A stretch of 64,000 bases of DNA from Rhea pennata (lineage: Eukaryota; Chordata; Aves; Rheiformes; Rheidae). Positions 37,501 through 49,100 of the stretch are shown here, in pieces. The notes below the pieces were generated by a model. It saw nothing but the letters and a program-made list of their open reading frames with translations, did not search any database and was not told the DNA's origin. The stretch's first letter is position 1. Each line of letters starts with the position of its first letter. The position numbers and the translations under genes were made by a program. The DNA lies in the NCBI RefSeq assembly GCF_028389875.1, contig NC_084675.1, positions 22,902,412-22,966,411 of the forward strand, in the 5' to 3' direction.

Positions 37501-40500
37501 CCCTTTGCCTCCCCTAGGGGAAGGGCAAAGACCTGGAGAGCTGGCGTAGGGGATGACGTTTGGGGGCTGGGATTGCCACTCCTCTGGGAGGATACAGACC
37601 CCAGCTAGCAAGGGCAGGTTGCTCAGAAAATCACCGCTGTCTCGGATGGGAAAGGGGAACGGAGCTCTGGCTGACCGCGGTGTCAGACTGAGGCTTGTCC
37701 AAGCAAATTGCTTCATGCAAAAAGAGCAAATCGCTTTGCCTCTGTTCCTTATTCTCCCTTCTGTTAATGAGGGCAAGAGTTGGCCGTTCCTTAGCAGGCC
37801 TGTGGAGATTCATGATGGGAAGCGCTGTTTGAGACAAGGGTTGCTGCTCTGCATGGCTGAGCCCCTGCTGCTCTGCTCCTGACATGCAGCAGTGAAGCAA
37901 GGCACAGTGCTGGCTGGTTCTCCAGTGCCATGCTTGCCGTGGCATTTCTGATAAATTTCTGATAAATCCAAAACCAGGCTAGCCTTGCTTTTGGGATGAA
38001 TTGATACTGGTTTAGGGCCGTAATTTCTCTTCTCTTCTGAAAGTGATGTTTTGGGATTAACAATGATTTTGAATTACAGACATTGGAATCTGTTTAGCTC
38101 TCTGATAGTGATATGAGATTGCTGCTGCTGGGAAGAGAAAAAGCAATTGTGATAACATTTAGGAATGAGTCTTTCAGCTGCAGAGTAGGTGTCATTGGGG
38201 AAAACCAAGAGATGCTCATTGGAGCTCCCAGTCTGTCCCTGGGGTGCCGAGAGGATGGTCTCAGAGCATGCCAGGCACGCAGAGCATGGTTAAAGTAATC
38301 ATTAACTTGTCCTGCTGCACATCTTTCTTCTGGGGTATAAACCAACACGAGCAAACTCAGGGTTGTTCCCTGCCTTCTCAGCAGCTGTCTCTGCACTGGC
38401 TTCACTGCTTTTCATTGTAACTGTGTTCTCCTTCGTTTCCTAGGACAGTTGAGTGGGAAGCAGGTTGTCTCTTCAACGTCGGATGAGCGGGTAAAAGACG
38501 AGTTCAGTGACCTTTCTGAGGGGTGAGAGAAGAGTGGGTTTAAAATAGCCTTAATGTCTTCTTTGCGAGTATGAAATGACAAGCCTTGGAGAGCTCTTTC
38601 TCCACAAGTGACCTGGTCCTTGGAGGCCCCTTGGATCCGGCATCTGATGTGCAGAGCGGTTTCTTTGCAGCAGCTGTGATACAGCTCTCATAGCTGATGC
38701 ACTGAACTCCCCTCCCTGGCTGCCTCTGCTGCAGTGGGATGTTTGCGTGTCAGCGTGTGTGTGTGCGTGTGTGCACGCGCTTTCTGTTGGGTTTCAGTTG
38801 GTTGCTTTCCAGCAAACCTGGTCACGTTTCTTTCAAGGACCCTCTGGTCTGGAAAAGCAACTGCCGCAATGGCAGCGGGGCATCACATGGCTCTGCGCAG
38901 TGCCGGAGAGCTGCTGCTCCGGTCCCTCACCAGGGCTGGCAGCTGGCCAGCTCCTCTTGCTTCGGAACTAACTCCCATTTACAGCTGCTCCAAACCGGGA
39001 CTCCGCAAGAGCGGTCACTACGGTTAGGCAGGCCTGAGCTCTCAGGGAAATCATCCAGTTTACTCACAGGGAAAACGTATAGATGGGAAGTCCGAACGGT
39101 ATTTGGATGCTGGCGGCGTAGCACTTTTTCTGATTGTGAAAATTAGGTATAATTGTAGAAGATCAGACTAAAACCTCCAAACATAGGTAGTTAAAGTGAG
39201 ACTTTTAAATAAATGATAGTGTAATCATTCTGAGTCTAAGCTACTAAAGGGCCAAGTGCAGACTTATTTCAGGATATCACCTAAATATGTCAGCTGTCAC
39301 ATTAAGAATGCCACAACAATCTACTGCCCATTTCCTGATTTCAGAATTAATTACGTCCTGTATAGTTCAGGATTAAAAAAAAAAAAAGGTGGCCACTACA
39401 TATGAGGAAATGCTGAATGACTTGCAGTTTAATTAACCTATGCCAGACAGTTATATTACATTTTTTTTTGCTCTACAAAATTATTTTTCCTAGTATAGAA
39501 AGTGATTGCAACATCCCTCAACAATAAATAGATCTTTTCAGTAATGGCCGTTTTTTTTCCTCCTTACAGTTTTTCAATTATTCTTACATAGATTAGTCCT
39601 AAAAGGAAATAATTTTGCAATTTGCTGTATTATCCCAAAGCAAACAAAGCCCCAGTGAATATGGGGGAGGAGAACGTGTGAAGCCTCAGTTGCCATGCTG
39701 TTTTGTGGGGGAGATGAACACACTGGAAACGAAGAACAAGTATTGCTGCGGCTGCAGATAACTAGTCTTTTGGATTATTGGTGCTGAAGTGTCAGCCAAG
39801 TACTGTGTCAGTAAAACTGCATCTTCTTTCTCTCTAAGGGACTTCTTAAGCGAGGATGAAAACGAGAAGAGAAACGTGCAATCTTCAGATGACTCCTTTG
39901 AGCCTTACCCTGAAAAGAAGTAAGGGGCTTTCCTTCTCTAGAAACACAGCGTGGTTAACGGAGGATGAGCAGAGGGGCTGGTGTCCAGGTCCTCTTGACG
40001 GGGCAGGAGGATGGACCTGGGCAAACAACCATGTTTCCTTTATGGACTCAGTTCACCACACATCCCTCCTTTTCTGCCCTGGGGATAAGAGTGATTCCTC
40101 AGTGCCTGTGTTCCCTGAGCTCTCCTCCAGCTAAAGTGAGGCCACGTTCCTCCTTCCCAGGCTATGCACCAAATATTGCAGCTCAGCTTGCGTGTACTTG
40201 GGTACGCGTGCTCTTCCTTTGGCTGAGCTATGTCAAATCGGGCATCCAGCTAAGCCATCAGATCAGGTATAATATTCAGGGATGATTAAGTGGGAGGATA
40301 TAAATTAACATGAAGTATTAAACTGTTGTTCGTTTTCCTTATCCCTTCTCTGAGGGTTTCTAGTAAGAAAAGTGACAGTAAAGAAGCAAAGAAGGCAGAA
40401 GAGCCCAAAATAAGGAAGAAGCCAGGGCCTAAGCCAGGCTGGAAAAAAAAAATCAAGTGTGAAAGGTAATAAGCCACCCACAGCTGGGCAGCAGCCTTGC

Positions 40501-42520
40501 CCTGCTGTGCTGGCTGACGGCAGTCCTCTGCTTTGCAGGGAGGAGCTGCCTACCATTTACAAGTGTCCTTACCAGGGATGCACAGCTGTGTATAGAGGGG
40601 CAGATGGCATGAAGGTAGGTTAAGAGTTTGCTCCTGATCTTGAACTGTAGCTTTGAGTATTGTAGAGCAGTCTTCATACGAGACAGATTTCCTTCACCCG
40701 GCCAGCTCTGCGGGAGGCCGTGGCCTTGTTCTGTGCTCCAAAAAGCAAAAGGAGCTGTGGAGGGTGAGCATGCTGTTGCTGTTCTGGAAGTCTGCCGCTG
40801 GCTCAGCAGTAGCTCTTGGAAACAAGCACCATTGTGTCCTGTAAAGTCCCTGCTGTCAGGGATAGTTTTGGATGCAAGTCCCAGGTTTTTCACAGTGAAA
40901 GCGCTGATGTGAAAATCTGCCAAGAGGGGTATTTCATTAACTAGGAGAGCCAAGTTTGTCATCGGGGAAAAATCCAGCGTTCATCTCTACTAGATGGTCA
41001 GCTGATAGAAGGTCTGACCTTTCTTTTCAGAAACATATAAAAGAACATCATGAAGAAGTTCGGGAGAGGCCCTGTCCTCATCCTGGCTGCAACAAGGTGT
41101 TCATGATTGACCGGTACCTACAGCGCCACGTGAAGCTCATTCATACAGGTGTGTCATGGCAGGTCCTGATCACACTCTGATTCAGAGGCAGAGGGAGGAA
41201 TTCAAACCCCATTGGTAATGATGGGCACTTGCTTGTGTTTTGTGTATTAAGATGCAGCAGAACTGATGATTCTTTCCCTGTTCCCATTTCCATTGCAGAG
41301 GTACGTAATTATATCTGTGATGAATGCGGGCAGACCTTTAAGCAACGCAAACACCTCTCGGTCCATCAGATGCGGCACTCGGGAGCAAAGCCCCTCCAGT
41401 AAGTGCACACTGACCATCCACTTACCATAAGAAAATGGAAAGAAGTAGTCAAGTTCTACAGAGCTCTTAATGTCACCGTCCTTAGCACAGAGCAGTTCCA
41501 TGACGTACATAAACTCTCGGTCAGTGGCTGACAGTACCGTGGCAGCATCATGGCCATATGCAGACTGCGTGGTGCGTTACAGTAGGTGCTACTTAGAAAA
41601 GACTTCTCTGAAGTTGCTTTAGGAGGTGTTGATTGTTTGCAGCCCCTGAGTATCCTGGATCACCTCAGCATTCCTGCTTGGAGAATGAGGCTTGTGTGGC
41701 TAATTAGCTTCTGAAAACAAGTATTGAAGGGCAAGATTGTCTAATGTTGAAGAAATTGACATTTCAGGTAAAGTTAAGCCTGTAGTTCCTGGAAAGTAGA
41801 GATGTTTTCTGCAGCCTCTGCCAATTGCAGGATTTCCTTTTCTTTGTAGGAATGTGTTTTACCACCCTGGTACTGTATACACTCAGTCAAGATTTTCAAG
41901 GCTTAAATGTTCATCTGCTTCCACAATGTCTGCTTCAGCTCCAGAGCTTCCCTTTCCTGAAGCAGCCTTATGTCTTTGTCTATTCTTGTTGCACTTCTGA
42001 TTTCAGCAGACAGCAAACAAATGCTCAGCTATCAGAGCTGAGCTGCAGCCTGAGAACAAGCATGCTGCTTAACCTAAGTAGTTTTAGGAGATGCTACAAG
42101 CAGCTGTGGTGTTCTTGTACAACTTCCCTCCCATTCAGCGCAGCCAAGCCTGGGGTTATTTACTGTGACAAAGGGATGTTTTGACTAATGCTGCAGCTCT
42201 GGACTTGGTGCTAAGACTGTGCTTTGTCTTGCAGGTGTGAAATTTGCGGTTTCCAGTGCAGACAGCGAGCATCACTGAAGTACCACATGACCAAACACAA
42301 AGCTGAGACAGAGCTGGAGTTTGCCTGTGACCAGTGTGGGAAGCGCTTTGAGAAGGCTCATAACCTGAATGTCCACATGTCCATGGTGCACCCTCTGACC
42401 CAGACTCAGGACAAAAACAAGCCACTGGAGCCAGAGCCTATTCTCCTCTTAAATACTTCAGGGACTGCAGAAAGCCAGGCTGTAAAGCCAGAAGTGACTG
42501 CACAGCAGGAGCCCACCTGA
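34566..42520 (+). CDS. ZNF276: Zinc finger protein 276 (ZAD plus five C2H2), 11 exons
   Basis: Nuclear DNA-binding protein with an N-terminal ZAD-type zinc-coordinating domain, unusual in vertebrates. Exons: 34566-34755, 35800-36109, 36375-36427, 36977-37474, 38444-38522, 39839-39919, 40355-40465, 40539-40614, 41031-41148, 41299-41398 and 42235-42520, all in phase, 633 residues (human about 614). Starts MKRDRRGRFL as in human. The ZAD cysteines are C74, C77, C133 and C136 (YCRLCHGKF and FVCKKCHAQF). A conserved acidic block, VKDEFSDLSEG then LSEDENEK, precedes the basic KKPGPKPGWKKK. Five C2H2 fingers follow from about residue 450, the first beginning YKCPYQGCTAVY and the last FACDQCGKRFEKAHNL. 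The tail ends VKPEVTAQQEPT. Exon 7 uses the acceptor at 40353-40354 (TCTGAG) rather than TTCTAG ten bases on, because only it keeps the frame and restores KVSSKKSDSKEAKK. The gene ends tail-to-tail with FANCA. Confidence 0.96.
38754..38780. repeat. GT/GC dinucleotide microsatellite in ZNF276 intron 5
   Basis: GCGTGTGTGTGTGCGTGTGTGC, a short imperfect (GT)n run. It generates small Cys/Val-rich ORFs that are not genes. The rest of this 1.3-kb intron (38523-39838) is AT-rich and featureless apart from an A12 run near 39375. Confidence 0.8.
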
Positions 42521-42949
42521 GGGGGGCTGGGAAGCTTTCCCAGTCCAGCCTTGTAGAAACCGTACAGCAGAGTGGAGATTTTTAATCTACATTTTAGTCT
42601 CCCAAAGAACTCAGTGGAATTAGCTTCAGCTTGCTCAGAAAAAGCTTGTTATCATGCTGTGATTCTCCATGCTCACGTCTGATTCAGCAGTGTTGTACTA
42701 AGAGTCTGTCTAATCTAAGGGGAATGGATGTTTGGCAGCACCCCTTTGTTGTCCCCTTCCCCTGACCACACACAGTTGTAGAAACAAAGTTGGCCCACAA
42801 CTGTTACCTACCTGCACAAGCTGCTGCCTGTGTATAAATGCCCTCAGGTGGCAGCAAGGGTACATAGGACAGTGGAGCAAGCAGACATTCTGTTCTGAAA
42901 AAAATTATGATTCCCAAAGCAAGTCTAAAATGACATTTGTAACCTACTT

Positions 42950-42955
42950 TTTATT
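42950..42955 (-). terminator. FANCA: FANCA poly(A) signal AATAAA, inside the ZNF276 3' UTR
   Basis: TTTATT on plus, AATAAA on minus, about 180 bases after the FANCA stop at 43133. It lies upstream of the ZNF276 poly(A) signal on the other strand, so the two transcripts overlap. Confidence 0.75.
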
Positions 42956-42983
42956 GTAACAAGAGCTTCATGGTTATGCTTGT

Positions 42984-42989
42984 AATAAA
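42984..42989 (+). terminator. ZNF276: ZNF276 poly(A) signal AATAAA
   Basis: AATAAA in TGTAATAAATTATTTAC, about 465 bases after the stop codon. Cleavage 15-25 bases later would place the ZNF276 end near 43005, past the FANCA poly(A) signal on the opposite strand. Confidence 0.8.
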
Positions 42990-43132
42990 TTATTTACAAA
43001 GTAATTTGAATGAAACAGCACTAGTGAGAAAGGCAGTAGCTTGTCTGTCTGTCCATCCTTACTGATGTCCATACTGTCAGTATCTTCTGCTTAGTTTTCT
43101 TTCTCCGCTGCAGTGGTGGTAGCCACAGTCAC

Positions 43133-46100
43133 TCAGAACAACACCAACTCTTCATCCAGATCCATTGCTGTGGCAGGCCTTGAGAAGTGCAGAAGGGTGG
43201 CTTTCATCTCTGGGTCAAGTTTTTCACAGGTGTCCAGTAACTGGGGACAGGGGAAGTGTCTGATATTAGCTCCAGTCTTGCTTCTTCAAAGCAAGTTAGA
43301 GCAATACCAGATCATCCTGCTGCTTCTCAGTGGATTACAAGTAGAGGAGAGGGAAGCTGGTGCTGACTCACACAGAAATAAGTCTCCTGGCTGACACCAC
43401 AGTGCTTGTGAGAATTTCAACACCTGCCATTGAACTGTGCTTGGTATCTCCCCTAGGAGCAAGCATTAAACAAGTGGTGGGAGCAAGACCACAGCAGAAA
43501 GAAATGTTTAATGTTGCTGAGAAAGATTGAGCCTGCAGCTTCAGACAGAGGGAGGAGATAGTGCTATAGCACTAGTTGGGCAGTAGGTGTCCTCCCTTGC
43601 TCCAAAATGTGTTATGGAAATGACATTTCATGTCACAGGTTAAGCAGGCAGGACCAGTACAGGGTTAGTGTGGCAAGGAAGACCAAACCTGCTAGCACAC
43701 AACAGAAGCAGCACTGCCAGCTCTCACTACCTGGGGGTACCTGGTACCACCACGTACCAGTTGTATGTTTTCAAAACTTTTTGGGGGACATCGTGGAATT
43801 GCCCCAAGCAGGAACTGACGGGCTTTGGTGATCACTTCTAAGGAATCCCCCTGGAAGAGAAAAGGCAGATCAGGACCAAAAGAAGCAACATCACTTTCAA
43901 CCCTCAGGCCCCAGTCCTAAAACCAAGACAGGACCCACTATAATGTTCTGTTTATAAGTTAGGCAGCTCACTTGTTTGAGGAATACATTAATTCCAAGGA
44001 CCTGCACAAGTAAGACAGCATTAAGGCACCTTAGTTTTACCATATGTTCAAGCATCAGGAGAACAGCAGCACCTGCAGGCTTCTTTCAGCCCTGAGGTGC
44101 GAGCAGGCTGGGTGCTGGCAAAGGCAGCTGCACAAGCTATCTCTGTGTTACATAAGAGGAGAACAAGAGACATGCTGGAAGGGACAATTGGAAGGAGGTA
44201 AAGAACAGGATTCATAGTTATGGGGAAGGCAGAAAAGAAAAAAGGTGTGTGGGGGGGAAGTGATTGAACTTTACTCACATGCTCTGCAGGGCCTGGGCCT
44301 TGTCCTGCCTGATCAGTGTGTGGCAGATCTTCCCCTTCCACAAAAAGCTGCAACAGCTGGATATACAAATCAAGTGCCACATAGAGGAAGGTTTGCTCTC
44401 TAGTGAACAGCTCTTGGTGAAAGCAGGGGGTGAGGCTACAGGAAATCACACACAGTATCTAGTCAGTGCTGGTTTCACATTATACTCAGAGATAGGAAAA
44501 AACAGAACAAGCACAGCTATTGCCCTCACTGCTGTCCATTTTACAAGTGCTGTTGTGTGCAGGAGCGTGGTAAGTCAGGTTACTCCACTGCCAGGAGTGA
44601 GAAGGCATCCATAGACCCTTCTGTTTGGAGCAAAAAGCTTACAGGGAAACTTCTACCAAGAGAACTGCTTAAATAGCAGTCCTGCTGTGATTGTTTTCTC
44701 CTGCGCAGCTAACCTAAGAGCTCATCTCACTTACAGGCTAGCTGTACATGTAAACCACCAACTACATCTTTCCTCCCAAACAAATTCCTTCTGAAACCAG
44801 TGAAATATTACCTGTAGAAAGCAATAGGCAAGAGCCGGATGTGATGGTTCGATGCTGCACTGCGCAGAAAACAGTATTTTCTAGGGACTGCAATAACCAG
44901 AAAGAAGAACTAAACATTGTTAGTGGTCAGATGTTAGTGGTTAGATGTCACATCACACACTTTTACAGCAGCATAAGGGCAGTAGTTTCCTCCTAGCCAA
45001 AAATAAAATGCAATGCTTGGGTCTGGTGAACCCCTAGAGAAGAAAGCTGGCCCCCTTTAGGCCATCTCTGCCAGGTGAACCAGTACTGAGTTTCAGTCAT
45101 TCCTGATTATCAGCTTCTGCAGGACATAAGTAGTGTGTTCCTACCTTTTACTAAAAAAGTAGGTTCTATGCTGCTTACAAGGGCCCATAAGTTCCTTCCT
45201 ATGACTACACCACGTATATCAAAAAGATAAAACATTCCCACTCCACAATGAACCTTTCCAGCCCCTGGAGGCAGTACTTGCTCACCTTTTTCTACTGAAT
45301 GAAAGACAAGTGGCCAGGACATGCCTCTCTCTTCCAGGCAGCGCAAGATCTCCAGGGACCATTCTAGAGACTTCTGAAAATCCACTCCTTCCTAGGTTTG
45401 AGAAAGAACATGTATAGTTTGGTTTAGGTTTTAGTTACATCAAAGCAGAAAGGAAGCTCTCCACCCTACTCCCAGCAAGAGATCATGAAATGCTCTGTTA
45501 AATTCTTAACTTTAGTCCAAGTCTTTCCTCTCTTCTGATGGCCTGGATTCTTACCTGGACAATCAGGCTTTAGTGCAGCACCAAAGGCTTTACCAACACC
45601 CAGGCCATGACAGGGCTGCAGCTGGGAACGATTTGTGAAAAAGGGAGAAGCAGTATCAATAAGCTACCAGCTCAGCAGTACATGCTTCCCAACTGTGCTC
45701 AGCAAACTCCAAGTTTGGTGCACTAGTGGAGGGGTGTAAAGCCTGAACAGGAAACTGAAAATAGTGAGTCATTTAGGAAGGCAAATAAAAGCTACCATAG
45801 CAAAGAGGGAGATAGCATCAGTTAAAAGAGAATACAAGTTTAGTCTGATATGCACAGAAGGACTTTCACCAGGCTGTCTGGGATGTTGCTGATCTCTTTC
45901 TTCTGGCTGAACAACTACCAGCCTTCAGAGTAGTGACACAAAGCATTTTTAGGCAGCAAGCCAAGCTGATGAGACATTTAGTGTCATGAGAATTCCCTAA
46001 GGGCGGAATATACCTTTGGTGCTATTTTTGCAGAGATGAGATCCATGAGTGAGAAGAATAGCAGAGAAACCAGAAGCTGCAAGAGAAGAAGAATGCCTGT

Positions 46101-49100
46101 TAGTTAAATCTGCAATGATGACTCAGAACTTGCACTTTCAAATCAGGAAATAAACATTTCACCAAGTGTGTTCCCAGGATTGACCTGGATAAACTGCAAG
46201 CACTGCTGTTCTTTCCAGGTGAAGACAGTGTATTTGAAGAGGACTGACTGGAACCTGACATGGTTCATGGCTTCTAAGGCTAAATTCCACATTAAATTCA
46301 CCGCTCTTGAAGCAAGGCTTGCTGCAGTGAGCAATTCAAACAACAGATGATAACATCACCCAAATACAGAGAAAACGGAGAGTTACCACAGATGTAAAAG
46401 TGGAGGAAAGTTAATGCTGGTCCACAGCTGGCATGTTGCAAGTGAATGCCACACAGCCCCTCATCTCAGCAAATGCACCATATCCTGCCCTGCCCCACAT
46501 TTGTTATTGCTTTTCTGGATCTCTGCCACTTAAAAGCAAAGGATGCAATGATTTTGTGACCCTGGGAAGTTAAAAGTAACATTGTTTATTTGTGCTACTA
46601 ACCCAGTTGTAAAGCTAAATCTCCTTTATTTTCCCATCTCCCTCTGAAATGGGAGAGGGTAGAACTAGCCAGCAAGTTCTGCGTACAGTTGGTCTGCTGG
46701 CATGTGCACTGCAGTTAAGTTGAGGGAGAAATGGCAGTGAAACCTTTCACTTCACCTGAAAGTTTCCAAAGACACACTAATGCACGTGGATAAATCAAAA
46801 AAGCAGAGGCACATGTGGAAGCATGGGGCTCCTTGGAGTTAACTACAGCATCTCATTCCCAAGGCAGCGGGTCCCATGACATTCCTCCTTCTTCTGACAC
46901 AGAAAGATCTGCCCTTTAAAGCTGTCTCTCACCTGAAGCGATTCGGCATCTGACCTCACACTAGTCTTGCACATGGGACCAGGTTCTCTCCATACAAAAT
47001 CTGTGCAATTCTAGTGAAACTGGAGCAGTAGCTGAGAGGTTTGATTTGAGGCCTAAAAACCAGACAGCTGGTACAACTGCTAGACACCCAGTTATACTCA
47101 GCCCTCTCACTATTCTCATTCTTCCTGTTGTCCTCCTCCTCTTTTAAATACTTTTGAGGAGGAAACTGCTTTTATTTCACATGCATGAAATGCTCATATC
47201 AGCTCAGTCAGACCAATTTCCAACCAGCAGTTCTTGGCCCTAGACCAGTAAAAACAATTCAATAGCAAGAGGAGCAGCTACTGTAACTGCTGCCTGGGCG
47301 ATTAAAATTTAGAGTAACTAGTGAGACACAGGTTCTGCCTAGATAATATTTATCTGTGAATTTCTCAGTAAAGGGGAGCTCTCCACACTGAGCACCAGTC
47401 TCAGCTCTCCCCTGGAAGAACATTACTCAGCACTGCCAGGGCAGCAGCCTCACTTCCTTCTCAGCACAGCACTTTGGAGAATCTCTGTGCACAGAGGGCC
47501 TCGAGCCATGCTAAAATGGCACAGGCATTTCCTGGAACAGACCTGGGCAAAACCTCAGATTTGCTCCCGCAACTCCCAGCACATCCTTCTTGGGCCCTCA
47601 AAACACCTGCACTCATTTCCCATAGACATTTTCTCTGTCTGTGTCTCCTTAACCTTCTAGCAGATTTGCCTGAGTGCCTAAAGTGAATTAGGATTACTCT
47701 TTTGTCAGAGGAAAAGGTGATCCTGGTGTGCCATGGACTGAGGTCTCAACCTCTGCAATACTCTCTCCAGCTTTGTTTTTTAAAGCAGCTGTTTAATTGC
47801 TCTTTCTCACCTCGCCAAGAAACCAATATCTAAGTTAAAAGCTTGAACTTGAAACAGCTTTGCCTCTAGGATAAATATTTAGTAACTGGAAATTTACAGC
47901 TACATTCTATCAATTAGCCACCAGCAAGATTTCCCAACAGGGTTTAAAGGGATAAGGCAGTCATTTCTCAGTTAAGGATGTTCTCCTTCTGCTTCTTAAC
48001 TGTAGAGAAAAGCAAATATTTAAAATGTGCCCAGTCTTGCCTGCTCTGTATCAGTTCCCAGCCTCTTCAGTGCATCTCTCTCTCTTCCATGTGCTGACTG
48101 TTGTTGAACAGTAAAATGGAGAAAGGCAGCAGAAATCCAGGGTGGGCCAAAGACAGAGAAAACTGCTTCTGAAGAAAGAAAGCTAGGAAACAAAATGAAC
48201 ATGCAATAGTTTTAGAGAAAGAATCATAGCTGTGAATGAAGATGGAAATCGGGGGCTTTGGAAGAGGATATAAGTTTGTGGTGGGGACAAAAAAGAAGCC
48301 TTTTTCCAAACTTTTCTGCTGAAGTTGGATGCTAGAAGACAGTTAAAAAATAATAATAAACAGAAAAGCCCCAACCTTAACCAAGAGGTTGGGTAGGTAG
48401 GTAGTTAACTGAATGCACTAATACAGAAACACACGATTATTGGCTGCAAAAATCTGCAAGGAGATTCTAATATTAAATCCCCAGCTTTTGGAGAAAAACT
48501 GCATGACGCTGAACAGACAGAAGACCTACCACAAATAAAACAGCAGATATAGAGGGAATCATCAAGCACAGAAGCAGTCAGCAGTTTTAAGAGACCAGGG
48601 ATTCGCTAAATCCAGAAAATGAAGGGTGCGGTAGCTTGAGCAAATGACTCAACACTGTGCTAAAGGCTATTTCCAGTGTTTGACTAACAAGGACTCTGCC
48701 TTCCAACCTCCTCTAAAAAGACTCTGTTTTCCTTATGGTGAAACACTCTGACCCACATTACACAGAAGGCCAGACTAAATAATTGTAATGACCCATTCTG
48801 AGTTACGGAAAAAAAAAAAACGACTCTACAAAGGAATCCGTATAAAGCTGTCCTACAAGCCGCAGTCCACATTAGTATCTCACACTGCCTGCTGAAATGT
48901 GGTCTGCCTCAGAAAAGAGCCTTCCTGGGTGCTGATCTGTCAGAGCCAGGCTAAATCAGAGCAGGCTCTCACACTACCTACAGACTCATGTTAAGGTTCC
49001 TCATACGCACCTTGTAGCTGAGCACCAGCATTCCCTCAGCCTCTCCAATTCTTCTGCGAGTGGCGCTCCAAAGAGTCGCTTCCACTGAAAGCAAAGGATG

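Noticed and set aside
44870-44887. Alternative acceptors (TGCAG before CATCG, CGCAG before TGCAG) for the FANCA exon ending at 44812
   Set aside because: The acceptor giving a start at 44887 keeps frame and restores the full-length match to the human LLLRVAPDQHTRLLP region. The others shorten the exon or shift its frame.
46143-46343. 66-codon minus ORF inside FANCA
   Set aside because: It lies in the FANCA intron between the exons at 48041 and 46076. It is not needed for phase and does not resemble FANCA.
48158-48170. TTCTTCAG acceptor for the FANCA exon ending at 48041
   Set aside because: It would leave the wrong phase with the preceding exon. TTTCCTAG at 48184-48183 keeps phase and adds SFLSSEA, matching human DFLSPEA.
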